Shown here piece after piece: positions 7,976-16,108 of a stretch of DNA of 64,000 bases. How positions within the stretch are numbered: position 1 is the stretch's first letter; each line of letters starts with the position of its first letter. The position numbers were made by a program, and so were the translations under genes. Source of the DNA: Aquabacter spiritensis (lineage in GTDB: Bacteria; Pseudomonadota; Alphaproteobacteria; Rhizobiales; Xanthobacteraceae); assembly GCF_004346185.1 (NCBI RefSeq), contig NZ_SMAI01000009.1, forward strand, positions 62,001 through 126,000, written 5' to 3'. Below the pieces are notes generated by a model. The model had not been told where the DNA came from. It did not search any database and saw only the letters and a program-made list of their open reading frames with translations.

Positions 7976-8872
7976 ATGTGCGGCATTGTCGGCATTTTTC
8001 TCAAAGACGCCAAGCTCGAGCCGGAGCTGGGCAGCATGCTGGCCTCGATGCTGTGCGTGATGACCGATCGCGGCCCCGATAGCGCGGGCTTCGCGATCTA
8101 TGGCGCAGGCGATGCGGAACATGTCAAATTCTCGCTGCGCGCGGCAGAGGGGTTCGACTTCCAGGGTCTCGCCCATTCGCTGTCGCTGACCTCCGGCGGG
8201 ACGCCCCGGGTCACGGTGCGCGCGACGCATGCCGTTCTCGAAGTGCCCGCGGCCCATGCCTCCGAGGTGCGCGCGGCGCTGGCGCGCCATCCCGATGTCG
8301 CTCTGGTCGGCGCCGGCACGCGGATGGAGGTCTTCAAGGAGGTCGGTCTGCCGAGCGCGGTCGCGACCCGGTTCGATCTCGGCACGATGCGCGGCACCCA
8401 CGGCATCGGCCATACCCGCATGGCGACGGAAAGCGCGGTCACGACCGCCGGCGCTCACCCCTTCTCCACCGGCGACGACCAGTGCCTCGTGCACAACGGT
8501 TCGCTCTCCAACCACAATGCGCTGCGGCGCGCGCTGACCCGCGAGGGCATCGCCTTCGCGACCGAGAACGACAGCGAAGTCGCCGCCGGCTATCTCACCT
8601 GGCGCATGAAGCAGGGCGCGAGCCTCGGCGCGGCGCTGGAAGCCGGTCTGAAGGATCTCGACGGCTTCTTCACCTTCGTCGTCGGCACCGAGAGCGGCTT
8701 CGGCGTGCTGCGCGATCCGATCGCCTGCAAACCGGCCGTCATGGCCGAGACCGACCGCTATGTGGCCTTCGGCTCGGAATACCGCGCTCTGGTCGATCTG
8801 CCCGGCATCGCCAAGGCCAAGGTGTTCGAGCCCGAGCCTGCCACCGTCTATTTCTGGGACCGCGCCGCATGA
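7976..8872 (+). CDS. mgsA: N-methylglutamate synthase subunit A (class II glutamine amidotransferase)
   Basis: The 298-residue protein begins MCGIVGIF, so after removal of Met the N-terminal Cys2 is the Ntn-hydrolase nucleophile. RGPDSAG (about 32-38), GHTRMAT and the HNGSLSNHN segment form the glutaminase site. In the methylamine pathway this subunit works with MgsB and MgsC: gamma-glutamylmethylamide replaces glutamine, and the released methylamine is transferred to give N-methylglutamate. The protein is shorter than the amidotransferase domain plus linker of GltB and stands as a separate subunit. It is the first gene of an operon; its stop overlaps the mgsB start as ATGA. The promoter and operator lie 70-100 nt upstream. 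Confidence 0.88.
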   Translation: MCGIVGIFLKDAKLEPELGSMLASMLCVMTDRGPDSAGFAIYGAGDAEHVKFSLRAAEGFDFQGLAHSLSLTSGGTPRVTVRATHAVLEVPAAHASEVRAALARHPDVALVGAGTRMEVFKEVGLPSAVATRFDLGTMRGTHGIGHTRMATESAVTTAGAHPFSTGDDQCLVHNGSLSNHNALRRALTREGIAFATENDSEVAAGYLTWRMKQGASLGAALEAGLKDLDGFFTFVVGTESGFGVLRDPIACKPAVMAETDRYVAFGSEYRALVDLPGIAKAKVFEPEPATVYFWDRAA

Positions 8873-9573
8873 ACGCCTTCACGCCCGACGTCACCTTCGA
8901 CCTCGCCGAGGCGCCGCTGCGCGAGCTGAATGCCGCGCTCCACGCGGCGACCGGCGACAGCAATGCCCGGCGCTGGCGGGTGCTCAATCCCAATGGCCGC
9001 CATGCCCTCGCGGCCGGCGTCGACGCCCCGCTCACCATCGAGGTCGAGGGCCATGTCGGCTATTATTGCGCCGGGATGAACCAGCACGCCCACATCATCG
9101 TCCATGGCAATGCCGGGGTGGGCGTGGCGGAAAACATGATGAGCGGCTTCGTCCATGTCCGCGGCGATGCGAGCCAGGCCGCCGGCGCCACCGCCCATGG
9201 CGGGCTGCTGCTGATCGACGGCAACGCCTCGGCGCGCTGCGGCATCTCGATGAAAGGCGTCGACATCATCGTCAAGGGCTCGGTCGGTCATATGAGCGCC
9301 TTCATGGGCCAGGCCGGCAGCCTGATCGTGTTCGGCGAGGCCGGCGAGGCTCTCGGCGATAGCCTCTACGAGGCCAAGCTGTTCGTGCGCGGCGCGGTCA
9401 AGAGCCTCGGGGCCGATTGCGTGGAGAAGGAGATGCGCGACGCGCACAAGGCGCTGATCGCCGAGAAGCTGGCGGCGGCGGGCATTTCCGGCGTCGATAT
9501 CGGCGACTTCAAACGCTACGGCTCGGCCCGGCGGCTCTATAATTTCCACATCGACAATGTCGACGCCTATTGA
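8869..9573 (+). CDS. mgsB: N-methylglutamate synthase subunit B (GXGXG domain)
   Basis: The 234-residue protein is a right-handed beta helix of the GltB C-terminal GXGXG type. It has the regular repeat of glycines and small residues, for example GNAGVGVAENMMSG, GDASQAAGATAHGG and GNASARCGISMKG. In glutamate synthase this domain supports the ammonia channel; in the three-subunit N-methylglutamate synthase it is a separate chain. Its ATG overlaps the mgsA stop, and its own stop is 17 nt before mgsC, so translation is coupled. Without neighbours it could also be read as formylmethanofuran dehydrogenase subunit C-like, but the order amidotransferase, GXGXG, FMN-synthase, GS-like is diagnostic. 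Confidence 0.88.
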   Translation: MNAFTPDVTFDLAEAPLRELNAALHAATGDSNARRWRVLNPNGRHALAAGVDAPLTIEVEGHVGYYCAGMNQHAHIIVHGNAGVGVAENMMSGFVHVRGDASQAAGATAHGGLLLIDGNASARCGISMKGVDIIVKGSVGHMSAFMGQAGSLIVFGEAGEALGDSLYEAKLFVRGAVKSLGADCVEKEMRDAHKALIAEKLAAAGISGVDIGDFKRYGSARRLYNFHIDNVDAY

Positions 9574-9590
9574 CGGGTGAGGACGAGACC

Positions 9591-10928
9591 ATGACCGCCC
9601 ATTCCAACGTCCCGCGCACCCTGCCCCGCTTCTCCGCCACCTTCGATCCGCACACTTTGTCGGAAATCCGCCGCGCCGCGGCGACCGGCATCTACGACAT
9701 CCGCGGCGGCGGCACCAAGCGCAAGCTGCCGCATTTCGACGATCTGCTGTTTCTCGGCGCCTCGGTCTCGCGCTATCCGCTCGAAGGCTATCGCGAGAAG
9801 TGCGGCACCGACGTCGTGCTCGGCACGCGCTACGCCAAAAAGCCGATCCACCTGAAGACGCCGGTCACCATCGCCGGCATGAGCTTCGGCGCGCTGTCCG
9901 CGCCGGCCAAGGAGGCACTCGGCCGCGGCGCCTCCGCCATGGGCACCTCGACCACCACCGGCGACGGCGGCATGACGCCCGAAGAGCGCGGCCATTCCTC
10001 GCTCCTGGTCTATCAATATCTGCCTTCGCGCTACGGCATGAATCCCGACGATCTGCGCAAGGCGGACGCGATCGAGATCGTGATCGGCCAGGGCGCCAAG
10101 CCCGGCGGCGGCGGCATGCTGCTCGGCCAGAAGATTTCCGACCGCGTCGCCGCGATGCGCACCTTGCCAAAGGGCATCGACCAGCGCTCGGCCTGCCGGC
10201 ATCCCGACTGGACCGGGCCGGACGACCTGGAAATCAAGATCGAGGAATTGCGCGAGATCACGGACTGGCAAAAGCCGATCTATGTGAAGGTCGGCGCCTC
10301 CCGTCCCTATTACGACATCTCGCTCGCGGTGAAGTCGGGCGCCGACGTGGTCGTGCTCGACGGCATGCAGGGCGGCACGGCGGCGACCCAGGACGTGTTC
10401 ATCGAGCATGTCGGCATTCCCATCCTGTCCGCCATCCGCCCGGCGGTAAAGGCGCTCCAGGATCTCGGCCTGCACCGCAAGGTGCAGCTCGTCGTCTCCG
10501 GCGGCATCCGCAACGGGGCGGACGTGGCGAAGGCGCTGGCGCTCGGCGCCGACGCCGTGGCGATCGGCACGGCCGCTCTGGTCGCGCTCGGCGACAACGA
10601 TCCCCAGTACGAGGCCGATTATGCCGCCCTCGGCTCGACCGCCGGCGCCTATGACGACTGGCACGAGGGCCGCGACCCCGCCGGCATCACGACGCAGGAT
10701 CCCGACCTCTGGTCGCGCCTCGACCCGGTCAAGGCCGGCCGCCGGCTCGCCAATTATCTCGGCGTGCTCACCCTCGAGGCGCAGACCATCGCCCGCGCCT
10801 GCGGCAAGAGCCACCTGCACAATCTCGAGCCGGAAGACCTCGTCGCCCTGACCGTCGAGGCGGCCGCGATGGCGGGCGTGCCTCTGGCCGGAACCGACTG
10901 GATCCCCGGCCGCACCGGCGGATACTGA
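9591..10928 (+). CDS. mgsC: N-methylglutamate synthase subunit C (FMN-binding glutamate synthase domain)
   Basis: The 445-residue protein matches the FMN-binding TIM barrel of glutamate synthase. Visible motifs are GMSFGALSAPAKEALGRGA near residue 97, the glycine-rich GAKPGGGGMLLGQKIS, GADVVVLDGMQGGTAAT, and the FMN phosphate site VVSGGIRNGADVAKALALGA ending in ADAVAIGTAAL. The classic GltB iron-sulfur cysteine cluster is not obvious in this chain. It catalyses the reductive amination step on 2-oxoglutarate with methylamine from MgsA. A GTGAGGA ribosome-binding site precedes the ATG at 9591; an earlier in-frame codon at 9570 would overlap the mgsB stop and is less likely. Confidence 0.9.
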   Translation: MTAHSNVPRTLPRFSATFDPHTLSEIRRAAATGIYDIRGGGTKRKLPHFDDLLFLGASVSRYPLEGYREKCGTDVVLGTRYAKKPIHLKTPVTIAGMSFGALSAPAKEALGRGASAMGTSTTTGDGGMTPEERGHSSLLVYQYLPSRYGMNPDDLRKADAIEIVIGQGAKPGGGGMLLGQKISDRVAAMRTLPKGIDQRSACRHPDWTGPDDLEIKIEELREITDWQKPIYVKVGASRPYYDISLAVKSGADVVVLDGMQGGTAATQDVFIEHVGIPILSAIRPAVKALQDLGLHRKVQLVVSGGIRNGADVAKALALGADAVAIGTAALVALGDNDPQYEADYAALGSTAGAYDDWHEGRDPAGITTQDPDLWSRLDPVKAGRRLANYLGVLTLEAQTIARACGKSHLHNLEPEDLVALTVEAAAMAGVPLAGTDWIPGRTGGY

Positions 10929-10991
10929 CGACCTCCGCGCCCGAAGCGGCGCGGCCACCAAAAACGACCAAAACCTTCCAGGGGACCCGAC

Positions 10992-12344
10992 ATGACCCGC
11001 TTGCCAGACGCCGCGCGCGACGCGGAGGGCCGCTCCGGCGGCGCCGCCGCGAGTCTCGAAAAGATCGCCGAGGACAAGGGGATCAAATATTTCCTGATCT
11101 CCTATGTCGATCTGTTCGGCGCACTGCGCGCCAAGCTGGTGCCGGCGCAGGCGATCGGCGAGATGCAGAAGGCCGGCGCGGGGTTTGCCGGCTTCGCGAC
11201 CTGGCTGGACATGACGCCGGCCGATTCCGACATGTTCGCGATCCCCGATCCGGCCTCGCTCATCCAATTGCCGTGGAAGCCCGAGATCGGCTGGCTCGCC
11301 TCCGACCTCTTCATGGACGGCCAGCCGGTCGCGCAGGCGCCGCGCACCGTCCTGCGCCAGCAGATCGCCGCCGCCGCCGCGCTCGGGCTCGACATGAAGA
11401 CCGGCGTGGAATGCGAATATTTCCTCACCTCGGCCGACGGCAAGGCGATTTCCGACGCCAGCGACACGGCCGAGAAGCCCTGCTACGACCAGGCCGCCTT
11501 GATGCGGCGGTTCGACGTCATCAAGGAGATCTGCGACAGCATGCTGGCGCTCGGCTGGGGCGCCTATCAGAACGACCATGAAGACGCCAACGGCCAGTTC
11601 GAGATGAACTGGAACTATGACGCCGCTCTGGTGACGGCGGACCGCCACGTCTTCTTCAAATACATGGTCAAGAGCATCGCCGAGAAGCACGGGCTGCGGG
11701 CGACCTTCATGCCCAAGCCCTTCATCCACCTGACCGGCTCGGGCTGCCATGTCCATATTTCGATGTGGAAAAAGGGCAAGAACGCCTTCGCCGATCCCAA
11801 GGGCGAGCTGGGCGTCTCGGCGCTCGGCTACAGCTTCATCGGCGGGCTGATCCACAATGCCGACGCGCTCTGCGCGCTGACCAATCCGACGGTCAATTCC
11901 TACAAGCGGATCAACGCGCCCCGCACCGTCTCGGGCGCCACCTGGGCGCCGAACACGGTGACCTATACCGGCAACAACCGCACCCACATGATCCGCATCC
12001 CCGATGCCGGCCGCTTCGAATGCCGGCTCGCCGACGGCGCGGCCAACCCCTACCTGCTTCAGGCGGGCATCCTCGCCGCCGGGCTCGACGGCATCGCCCA
12101 GGGGCGCGACCCGGGCAAGCGCCTCGACATCAACATGTACACCGAAGGCCACAAGGTGAAGGGCGCCAAGCGCCTGCCGCTGAACCTGCTCGACGCGCTG
12201 CGCGCCCTGGAGCGCTCCAAGGTGCTCAAGGACGGGCTCGGCGCCGGCTTCGTCGCGAGCTATCTCAAGCTGAAGACCGAGGAATGGAACGCCTATTCCC
12301 GCCACCTCACCCAATGGGAGCGCGACACCACGCTCGACATCTGA
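10992..12344 (+). CDS. gmaS: gamma-glutamylmethylamide synthetase (glutamine synthetase-like)
   Basis: ATP-dependent ligase joining methylamine to glutamate, the entry step of the N-methylglutamate pathway. The 450-residue protein has a short variable N-terminus, a beta-grasp domain, then the glutamine synthetase catalytic barrel. Metal and substrate landmarks are VECEYF, NGQFEMNW, the ATP/metal segment GSGCHVHISMWKKGKN, and RFECRLADGAANPYL. It belongs to the GlnT/type III-like branch seen in methylamine users rather than to housekeeping GlnA, which usually sits with glnB. It is 63 nt after mgsC on the same strand, with an AGGGGA ribosome-binding site, and is probably the last gene of the mgsABC-gmaS operon. 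In many methylotrophs gmaS precedes mgs, so order varies. Confidence 0.88.
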   Translation: MTRLPDAARDAEGRSGGAAASLEKIAEDKGIKYFLISYVDLFGALRAKLVPAQAIGEMQKAGAGFAGFATWLDMTPADSDMFAIPDPASLIQLPWKPEIGWLASDLFMDGQPVAQAPRTVLRQQIAAAAALGLDMKTGVECEYFLTSADGKAISDASDTAEKPCYDQAALMRRFDVIKEICDSMLALGWGAYQNDHEDANGQFEMNWNYDAALVTADRHVFFKYMVKSIAEKHGLRATFMPKPFIHLTGSGCHVHISMWKKGKNAFADPKGELGVSALGYSFIGGLIHNADALCALTNPTVNSYKRINAPRTVSGATWAPNTVTYTGNNRTHMIRIPDAGRFECRLADGAANPYLLQAGILAAGLDGIAQGRDPGKRLDINMYTEGHKVKGAKRLPLNLLDALRALERSKVLKDGLGAGFVASYLKLKTEEWNAYSRHLTQWERDTTLDI

Positions 12345-12366
12345 GGCCCGGCTCGAGGCGTCGCGG

Positions 12367-12393
12367 CCCCCCGCCGCCCGTCACGGCAGGGGG
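12367..12393. terminator. hairpin between convergent gmaS and DUF3616 gene
   Basis: A 10-position stem with one mismatch (CCCCCCGCCG against CGGCAGGGGG) and a 7-nt loop lies 22 nt after the gmaS stop and overlaps the stop of the opposite gene. There is no T-run, so it is a candidate only. Confidence 0.35.
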
Positions 12394-13397
12394 ACCGACA
12401 GGCCGCGGAAGGCGCGCGCGGCCTGTGGTGCCTTCTTGCAGTCGACGCCCCCGACGGGTTCCCCGCCATCGTCGCTGAGGAGATAGAGGGCGCCGTCCGC
12501 CTGGAATAGCGCCTCCGGCCGGAACGCCCCGAAATCCGCTGCGATCGGGCGCGGCGCGGTGCCCGGCCCGTCCCAGCGATACAAGGCGAAGTCGCCGCCG
12601 GGCGCCGCGGTGCGGTCGCCGAACGGTCCGGCGACGATGACATAGGCCGCGCCCACCCGCTCGATGCTGCGAATGCCCCGTCCGCCGAGATCGAGCAGGA
12701 TCGGCGCGCCGAACACCGCCGGCTTCGCGCCGTCCATCAGCGCGGCGGCATTCGTGAGCGGCACGATGAGGGCCTTGTCGCCCGGCCGCGGATTGCGGAA
12801 GCCGATCAGCAGATCGCCGCGGGGCGTCGCTGCGAGGCCCTCGATATTGAGGCCGGCGGGCGCCTCGGGCGCCTGTTTCGCGGCGGCCGCAAGAACGAGC
12901 GCCGCGCCGTCCGGGGTCGCGTTCAGCGCCGCCAGCAGGTCGTCCAGCAGGCTCTTATAGGGCGTGCCGGCCGGCACAACGGTCGGCGGCGTGGCGCCGG
13001 TCTTGATATCGGTCGCGAACAGGCGCTGACGGGTCGGCTCGCGGTCGCCCTTGCTGTCCCGGCCGTGGGAGGCGATCCAATAGATCCTGGTGCCGATCCG
13101 GGCCGCGCCCTCGATATCCGCCTCCTTGACCTTGCCCTTGGACGATCGGTTGCCGAGGACATCGACGAGGTCGACGGCGCCGACCGGCGCGGACTGGCCG
13201 AACCGGTAGACGAACAGCACGTCGTGCTCGTCTTCCGCCACGACGAAATGGTTCGCATCGAGCGCGATCGCCGCGGAGGCGTCGCAGATCCCGTCATAGC
13301 GATCCGTCGCCGCGTGCGCGCAGACGCTCGCCAGCACGCAGGCCAACACGCCGGAAACCGCAGCCGCCGGGGAAAACCGGTATCGCAAGCCAAGCAT
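12381..13397 (-). CDS. exported DUF3616 family protein
   Basis: The 338-residue protein has a signal peptide (MLGLRYRF, hydrophobic to about residue 27, AHA cleavage site) and a beta-rich mature region with repeated short blades, consistent with DUF3616, a family of predicted beta-propeller proteins of unknown function. Features include GICDASAAIALDANHFVVAEDE near the mature start and the segment NIEGLAATPRGDLLIGFRNP. In-frame codons lie upstream to 13445, but GGGAGAG about 7 nt before 13397 and the signal peptide support the later start. The gene is convergent with gmaS and divergent from amtB. A link to methylamine metabolism is not shown. Confidence 0.7.
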   Translation of the reverse strand: MLGLRYRFSPAAAVSGVLACVLASVCAHAATDRYDGICDASAAIALDANHFVVAEDEHDVLFVYRFGQSAPVGAVDLVDVLGNRSSKGKVKEADIEGAARIGTRIYWIASHGRDSKGDREPTRQRLFATDIKTGATPPTVVPAGTPYKSLLDDLLAALNATPDGAALVLAAAAKQAPEAPAGLNIEGLAATPRGDLLIGFRNPRPGDKALIVPLTNAAALMDGAKPAVFGAPILLDLGGRGIRSIERVGAAYVIVAGPFGDRTAAPGGDFALYRWDGPGTAPRPIAADFGAFRPEALFQADGALYLLSDDGGEPVGGVDCKKAPQAARAFRGLSVPLP

Positions 13398-13525
13398 CGT
13401 CGTCTCTCCCATCACGGACGCCGAAACTTCTCCGAATGATTGCATGTCCGCACTCGCGCAATCTATCGAAATCGCACCACACGTACCTGACGCAACGTCA
13501 TTTAAAGTGTGACATCACAGGCGAT

Positions 13526-13542
13526 TGCGCCATTTGCGGGCA
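13526..13542 (+). promoter_or_regulatory. possible NtrC-binding dyad
   Basis: TGCGCC-N5-CGGGCA matches the NtrC consensus TGCACC-N5-GGTGCA at 9 of 12 arm positions. It is about 236 nt upstream of the sigma-54 element, further than the usual 100-150 nt, so support is modest. Confidence 0.3.
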
Positions 13543-13777
13543 GTTGGCAAGCACCGTGGGCGCAACTTTGGGCAGCAAAGCGGAACGACCCGCGCGCGCG
13601 CGCCGCCGCCCGTCACGGCTCCCTGCGTGGTGTCGCCTTGCGGCGCGTGGCGCCAGCTCCGGCTCCTCTCGGGAAACATCGTTTTCCTGCTTCTTTCCGG
13701 ATTTCCCGCGCGGACGTGACGACACACTGGCGGCGCGATGCTGCACCGCGAAATAAACCCCGCCGTCGCGCCGTGTC

Positions 13778-13793
13778 TGGCATAAAAGTTGCT
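13778..13793 (+). promoter_or_regulatory. sigma-54 (-24/-12) promoter of amtB
   Basis: TGGCATAAAAGTTGCT has GG and GC separated by exactly 10 nt and differs from TGGCAC-N5-TTGCW only at the last base of the -24 block. It lies 97 nt before the amtB start, a normal leader. Nitrogen control by NtrC is the usual partner of such promoters at amt genes. Confidence 0.7.
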
Positions 13794-13889
13794 CCACAGT
13801 AAAACCGCGCACGGTTGCCGACCGTCTGGCCCGGTTCATCCGGGCCTGGAGGGCGCCGCGGGCGAGCCACAGAGGGTTCGGGGATCAGC

Positions 13890-15299
13890 ATGACAGATCA
13901 ATTGACAGCCCTGACGACGATCTTCACGGAGTTCTATTTCTTCCTGACGGTCGTGCTCATGTTCTTTATCCATGTCGGCTTCTGCATGTATGAAGTCGGC
14001 GCCGCGCGCGTGAAGAACGTTCAGCACACGCTTCTGAAAAACACGATGGCGATTCCGCTGGTCGGACTTGCCTTCTTCCTTTTCGGCATGTGGATCTACA
14101 TTGCATTCCAGGGCTGGCCGGTGTCCTCGGGGGCGCTCAGCTTCGAGACCGGGTTCGAGCCGTGGTCGACCAAGATCGCCCCCAATCTCGGCGATCGGAT
14201 TTCCGGCGTCTTCTGGGCCGCCTTCGCTCTGTTCGGCATGACCGCCGCCTCGATCGTGTCGGGCGCCCTCATCGAGCGGACGAAGACGTCCGGCTTCTTC
14301 ATCATCGCCATCTATGTCGGCGCGATCGCCTGGGTCATTCCGGCGGCGTGGGGATGGGCCGGCAATGGCTGGATGGCCCAGTATCTCGGCTTCCACGACC
14401 AATATTGCTCGGCCGTCCTGCACTCGGTGGCGGGCTTCGCGACGCTCGGCATCCTGATCTTCCTCGGCCCGCGCATCGGCAAGTTCGCGCCCGACGGCAC
14501 GCCGCGAGAGATTCCGGCGCACAATCCCTGGCTGATCACGATCGGCCTCTTCATGATCTATGTCGGCTTCTGGGGCTTCTACGCCGCCTGCCACATCCCG
14601 ATCGCCAATGTCGGCACCGAGGCCGCGCCCTACTGGACCGCGACCAACATCTATGGCGTTCCGATCACCCTCTCCGGCGTCACGATGAACTTCATGCTGG
14701 CGCTGTTCGGCGGCATGATCACCGCCTATCTGATCAGCAACGGCAATGCCTATTGGACCTATTCCGGCGGACTGACCGGCCTGATCAGCGCCTCCGCGGG
14801 CAATGATCTCTACCATCCCGTGATCGCCATGGTGATCGCGATCGCCGGAACGATCATGGCCTACAAGCTGCACTTCTGGGTGGAGCGGAAATACAAGATC
14901 GACGATGCGGTCGGCGCGGTCGCCGTGCACGGCTATTGCGGCCTGTTCGGCGGTATCGTGGCCGGCTTCGCCCTGTGGGGCTATCCGGCGATCATGCCGA
15001 GCGACGGCACGCTGGTCGTGCTCGCCGAAGGCGCCGGCTGGTTCGGCGCCAATGCCGAGGGCCTGCCGGTGGTGACGCCGATCGGCAACATCATCGGCTC
15101 GCTGGTCTTCGCGATCGGCTTCGGGCTCATTCCCGGGCTCGTCATCGGCAAGCTGCTCTCGATGTTCGGGCTGCTGCGCGTGCCGGCCGCGGTCGAAGTG
15201 CTCGGCCTCGACGGCAAGCACATCCCCACGACCTATCCCGCATCCTCCGGCGCCGAGGCGGCCTTCGAGGCCGTCCAGCGCAAGGAAGCCAAGGTCTAA
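13890..15299 (+). CDS. amtB: Amt-family ammonium/methylammonium transporter
   Basis: The 469-residue protein has about eleven hydrophobic helices and no separate signal peptide; the first helix is at about residues 10-32. The pore-lining twin histidines are found near residue 178 (in AVLHSVAG) and 347 (in GAVAVHGYCG). The surrounding motifs are diverged from the classic AmtB sequence, placing it in a separate Amt clade. A cytoplasmic tail rich in Glu and Ala follows. The ATG at 13890 has GGGGA 6 nt upstream. With a sigma-54 promoter and position between methylamine genes, it probably brings in ammonium or methylammonium. No glnK gene is adjacent; instead a 66-codon membrane-protein gene follows. 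Confidence 0.85.
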   Translation: MTDQLTALTTIFTEFYFFLTVVLMFFIHVGFCMYEVGAARVKNVQHTLLKNTMAIPLVGLAFFLFGMWIYIAFQGWPVSSGALSFETGFEPWSTKIAPNLGDRISGVFWAAFALFGMTAASIVSGALIERTKTSGFFIIAIYVGAIAWVIPAAWGWAGNGWMAQYLGFHDQYCSAVLHSVAGFATLGILIFLGPRIGKFAPDGTPREIPAHNPWLITIGLFMIYVGFWGFYAACHIPIANVGTEAAPYWTATNIYGVPITLSGVTMNFMLALFGGMITAYLISNGNAYWTYSGGLTGLISASAGNDLYHPVIAMVIAIAGTIMAYKLHFWVERKYKIDDAVGAVAVHGYCGLFGGIVAGFALWGYPAIMPSDGTLVVLAEGAGWFGANAEGLPVVTPIGNIIGSLVFAIGFGLIPGLVIGKLLSMFGLLRVPAAVEVLGLDGKHIPTTYPASSGAEAAFEAVQRKEAKV

Positions 15300-15335
15300 A
15301 CCAAGGTCTGATCTTTATTCGACAGGAGAGACGAC

Positions 15336-15536
15336 ATGAATACAGGACTGACGTCACTCGCCAAGATCACGGAGATCACGGTGATCTATCCCTTCAGCGG
15401 GATGGAATATCTGTATTCCGCAGTAGCGGGCGCCTTCTTCGTGTTCTTCATCGCGCGCCAGATCATGATGGAGAAGGAAGTGCACGAGGAATTGCTCGAC
15501 CACACCTCCGAGGCGCTTCCCGCGCCGGCCGAGTGA
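15336..15536 (+). CDS. small membrane protein co-transcribed with amtB (66 aa)
   Basis: A 66-residue protein with one strong hydrophobic segment (about residues 22-42, YLYSAVAGAFFVFFIARQ) and an acidic C-terminal tail. AGGAGAG ends 6 nt before the ATG. It is 36 nt downstream of amtB and followed by a strong hairpin, so it is almost certainly in the amtB transcript. The position is that normally taken by glnK, but the protein is not a PII protein. A role as accessory or regulatory partner of this diverged Amt clade is an inference from position. Confidence 0.7.
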   Translation: MNTGLTSLAKITEITVIYPFSGMEYLYSAVAGAFFVFFIARQIMMEKEVHEELLDHTSEALPAPAE

Positions 15537-15545
15537 AGCCGAGAG

Positions 15546-15572
15546 GGCCGGCCGGGTTCGCCCCGGCCGGCC
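15546..15572. terminator. hairpin between amtB operon and convergent cupin gene
   Basis: A perfect 11-bp stem (GGCCGGCCGGG / CCCGGCCGGCC) with a 5-nt loop lies 9 nt after the small-protein stop and 9 nt after the cupin-gene stop on the other strand. It could serve both genes. Confidence 0.6.
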
Positions 15573-15581
15573 TCGCTGGGA

Positions 15582-16019
15582 TCAGGTCGCCGGAGCCGGA
15601 CTCGAGAGCGGCTTGCCCTTCTCGACGACATAGGTGATTGCGAGCCGCGCCGCCTGCGGCCCGATGGCGATCGAATGGGGCACCTCCGGCGGGATCTGAA
15701 AGCCGTCTCCCGCGACCAGGGTCCGGTCCGGCCGCCCGGCGATCGAGAGCACGGCGCCGCCGGTCACCAGATAGGTGGATTCGACCCCGGGATGAATGTG
15801 GCGCGCGATGACGCCGCCAGCCTCGACATCCGCCGTCATGAGGATCGTGACATGGCCCGGCCCGGGATACTCCGTGGTCTCGATCATGGTGCGCACGATC
15901 CCACCCGGCGCGGGCATGCCCGCGGAAGCCCCGCCTTGCGCCAGGGCGCCCTCCCCCGTCGCGACGAAACCGACCGCCGTGCAGATCGCGCACGACACGA
16001 ACCGACGCCTGCTGAACAT
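15582..16019 (-). CDS. Tat-exported single-domain cupin protein
   Basis: A 145-residue protein. The N-terminus MFSRRRFVSCA has a twin-arginine (S-R-R-x-F) motif followed by a hydrophobic stretch and an ALAQ cleavage site, so it is probably exported folded. The mature part is a cupin_2 barrel: HIHPGVESTYLVTGG supplies metal ligands of motif 1, and PPEVPHSI those of motif 2. Tat export fits a metal bound in the cytoplasm. Substrate and activity are unknown. GGAGGGGACC just before the ATG at 16019 supports that start over the GTG at 16031. It is downstream of phnW on the same strand with an 89-nt gap, and may or may not belong to that operon. Confidence 0.7.
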   Translation of the reverse strand: MFSRRRFVSCAICTAVGFVATGEGALAQGGASAGMPAPGGIVRTMIETTEYPGPGHVTILMTADVEAGGVIARHIHPGVESTYLVTGGAVLSIAGRPDRTLVAGDGFQIPPEVPHSIAIGPQAARLAITYVVEKGKPLSSPAPAT

Positions 16020-16108
16020 GGTCCCCTCCACACCCCGGCGGCCGTCATCGACGCCCGACCTGCCGGCAGCTTAGCCGGACCGCGTGCCCGCGCCATGACG
16101 GCGCCTGC

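Larger units (their letters stand above)
13398..13889. other. 492-nt regulatory gap upstream of amtB
   Basis: No credible gene is seen. The gap holds the sigma-54 element at 13778-13793, an NtrC-like dyad at 13526-13542, and a long dyad CGGGAAA (13670-13676) / TTTCCCG (13702-13708) whose inner bases repeat GGAAA and TTTCC. Its unusual length for this compact genome fits an enhancer-dependent promoter plus the promoter of the divergent DUF3616 gene. Confidence 0.6.

Noticed and set aside
9567-12314. A 915-codon open frame on the minus strand opposite mgsC and gmaS
   Set aside because: It mirrors two genes with strong motifs and has the His/Arg/Gly/Asp-rich composition of a GC-rich antisense shadow.
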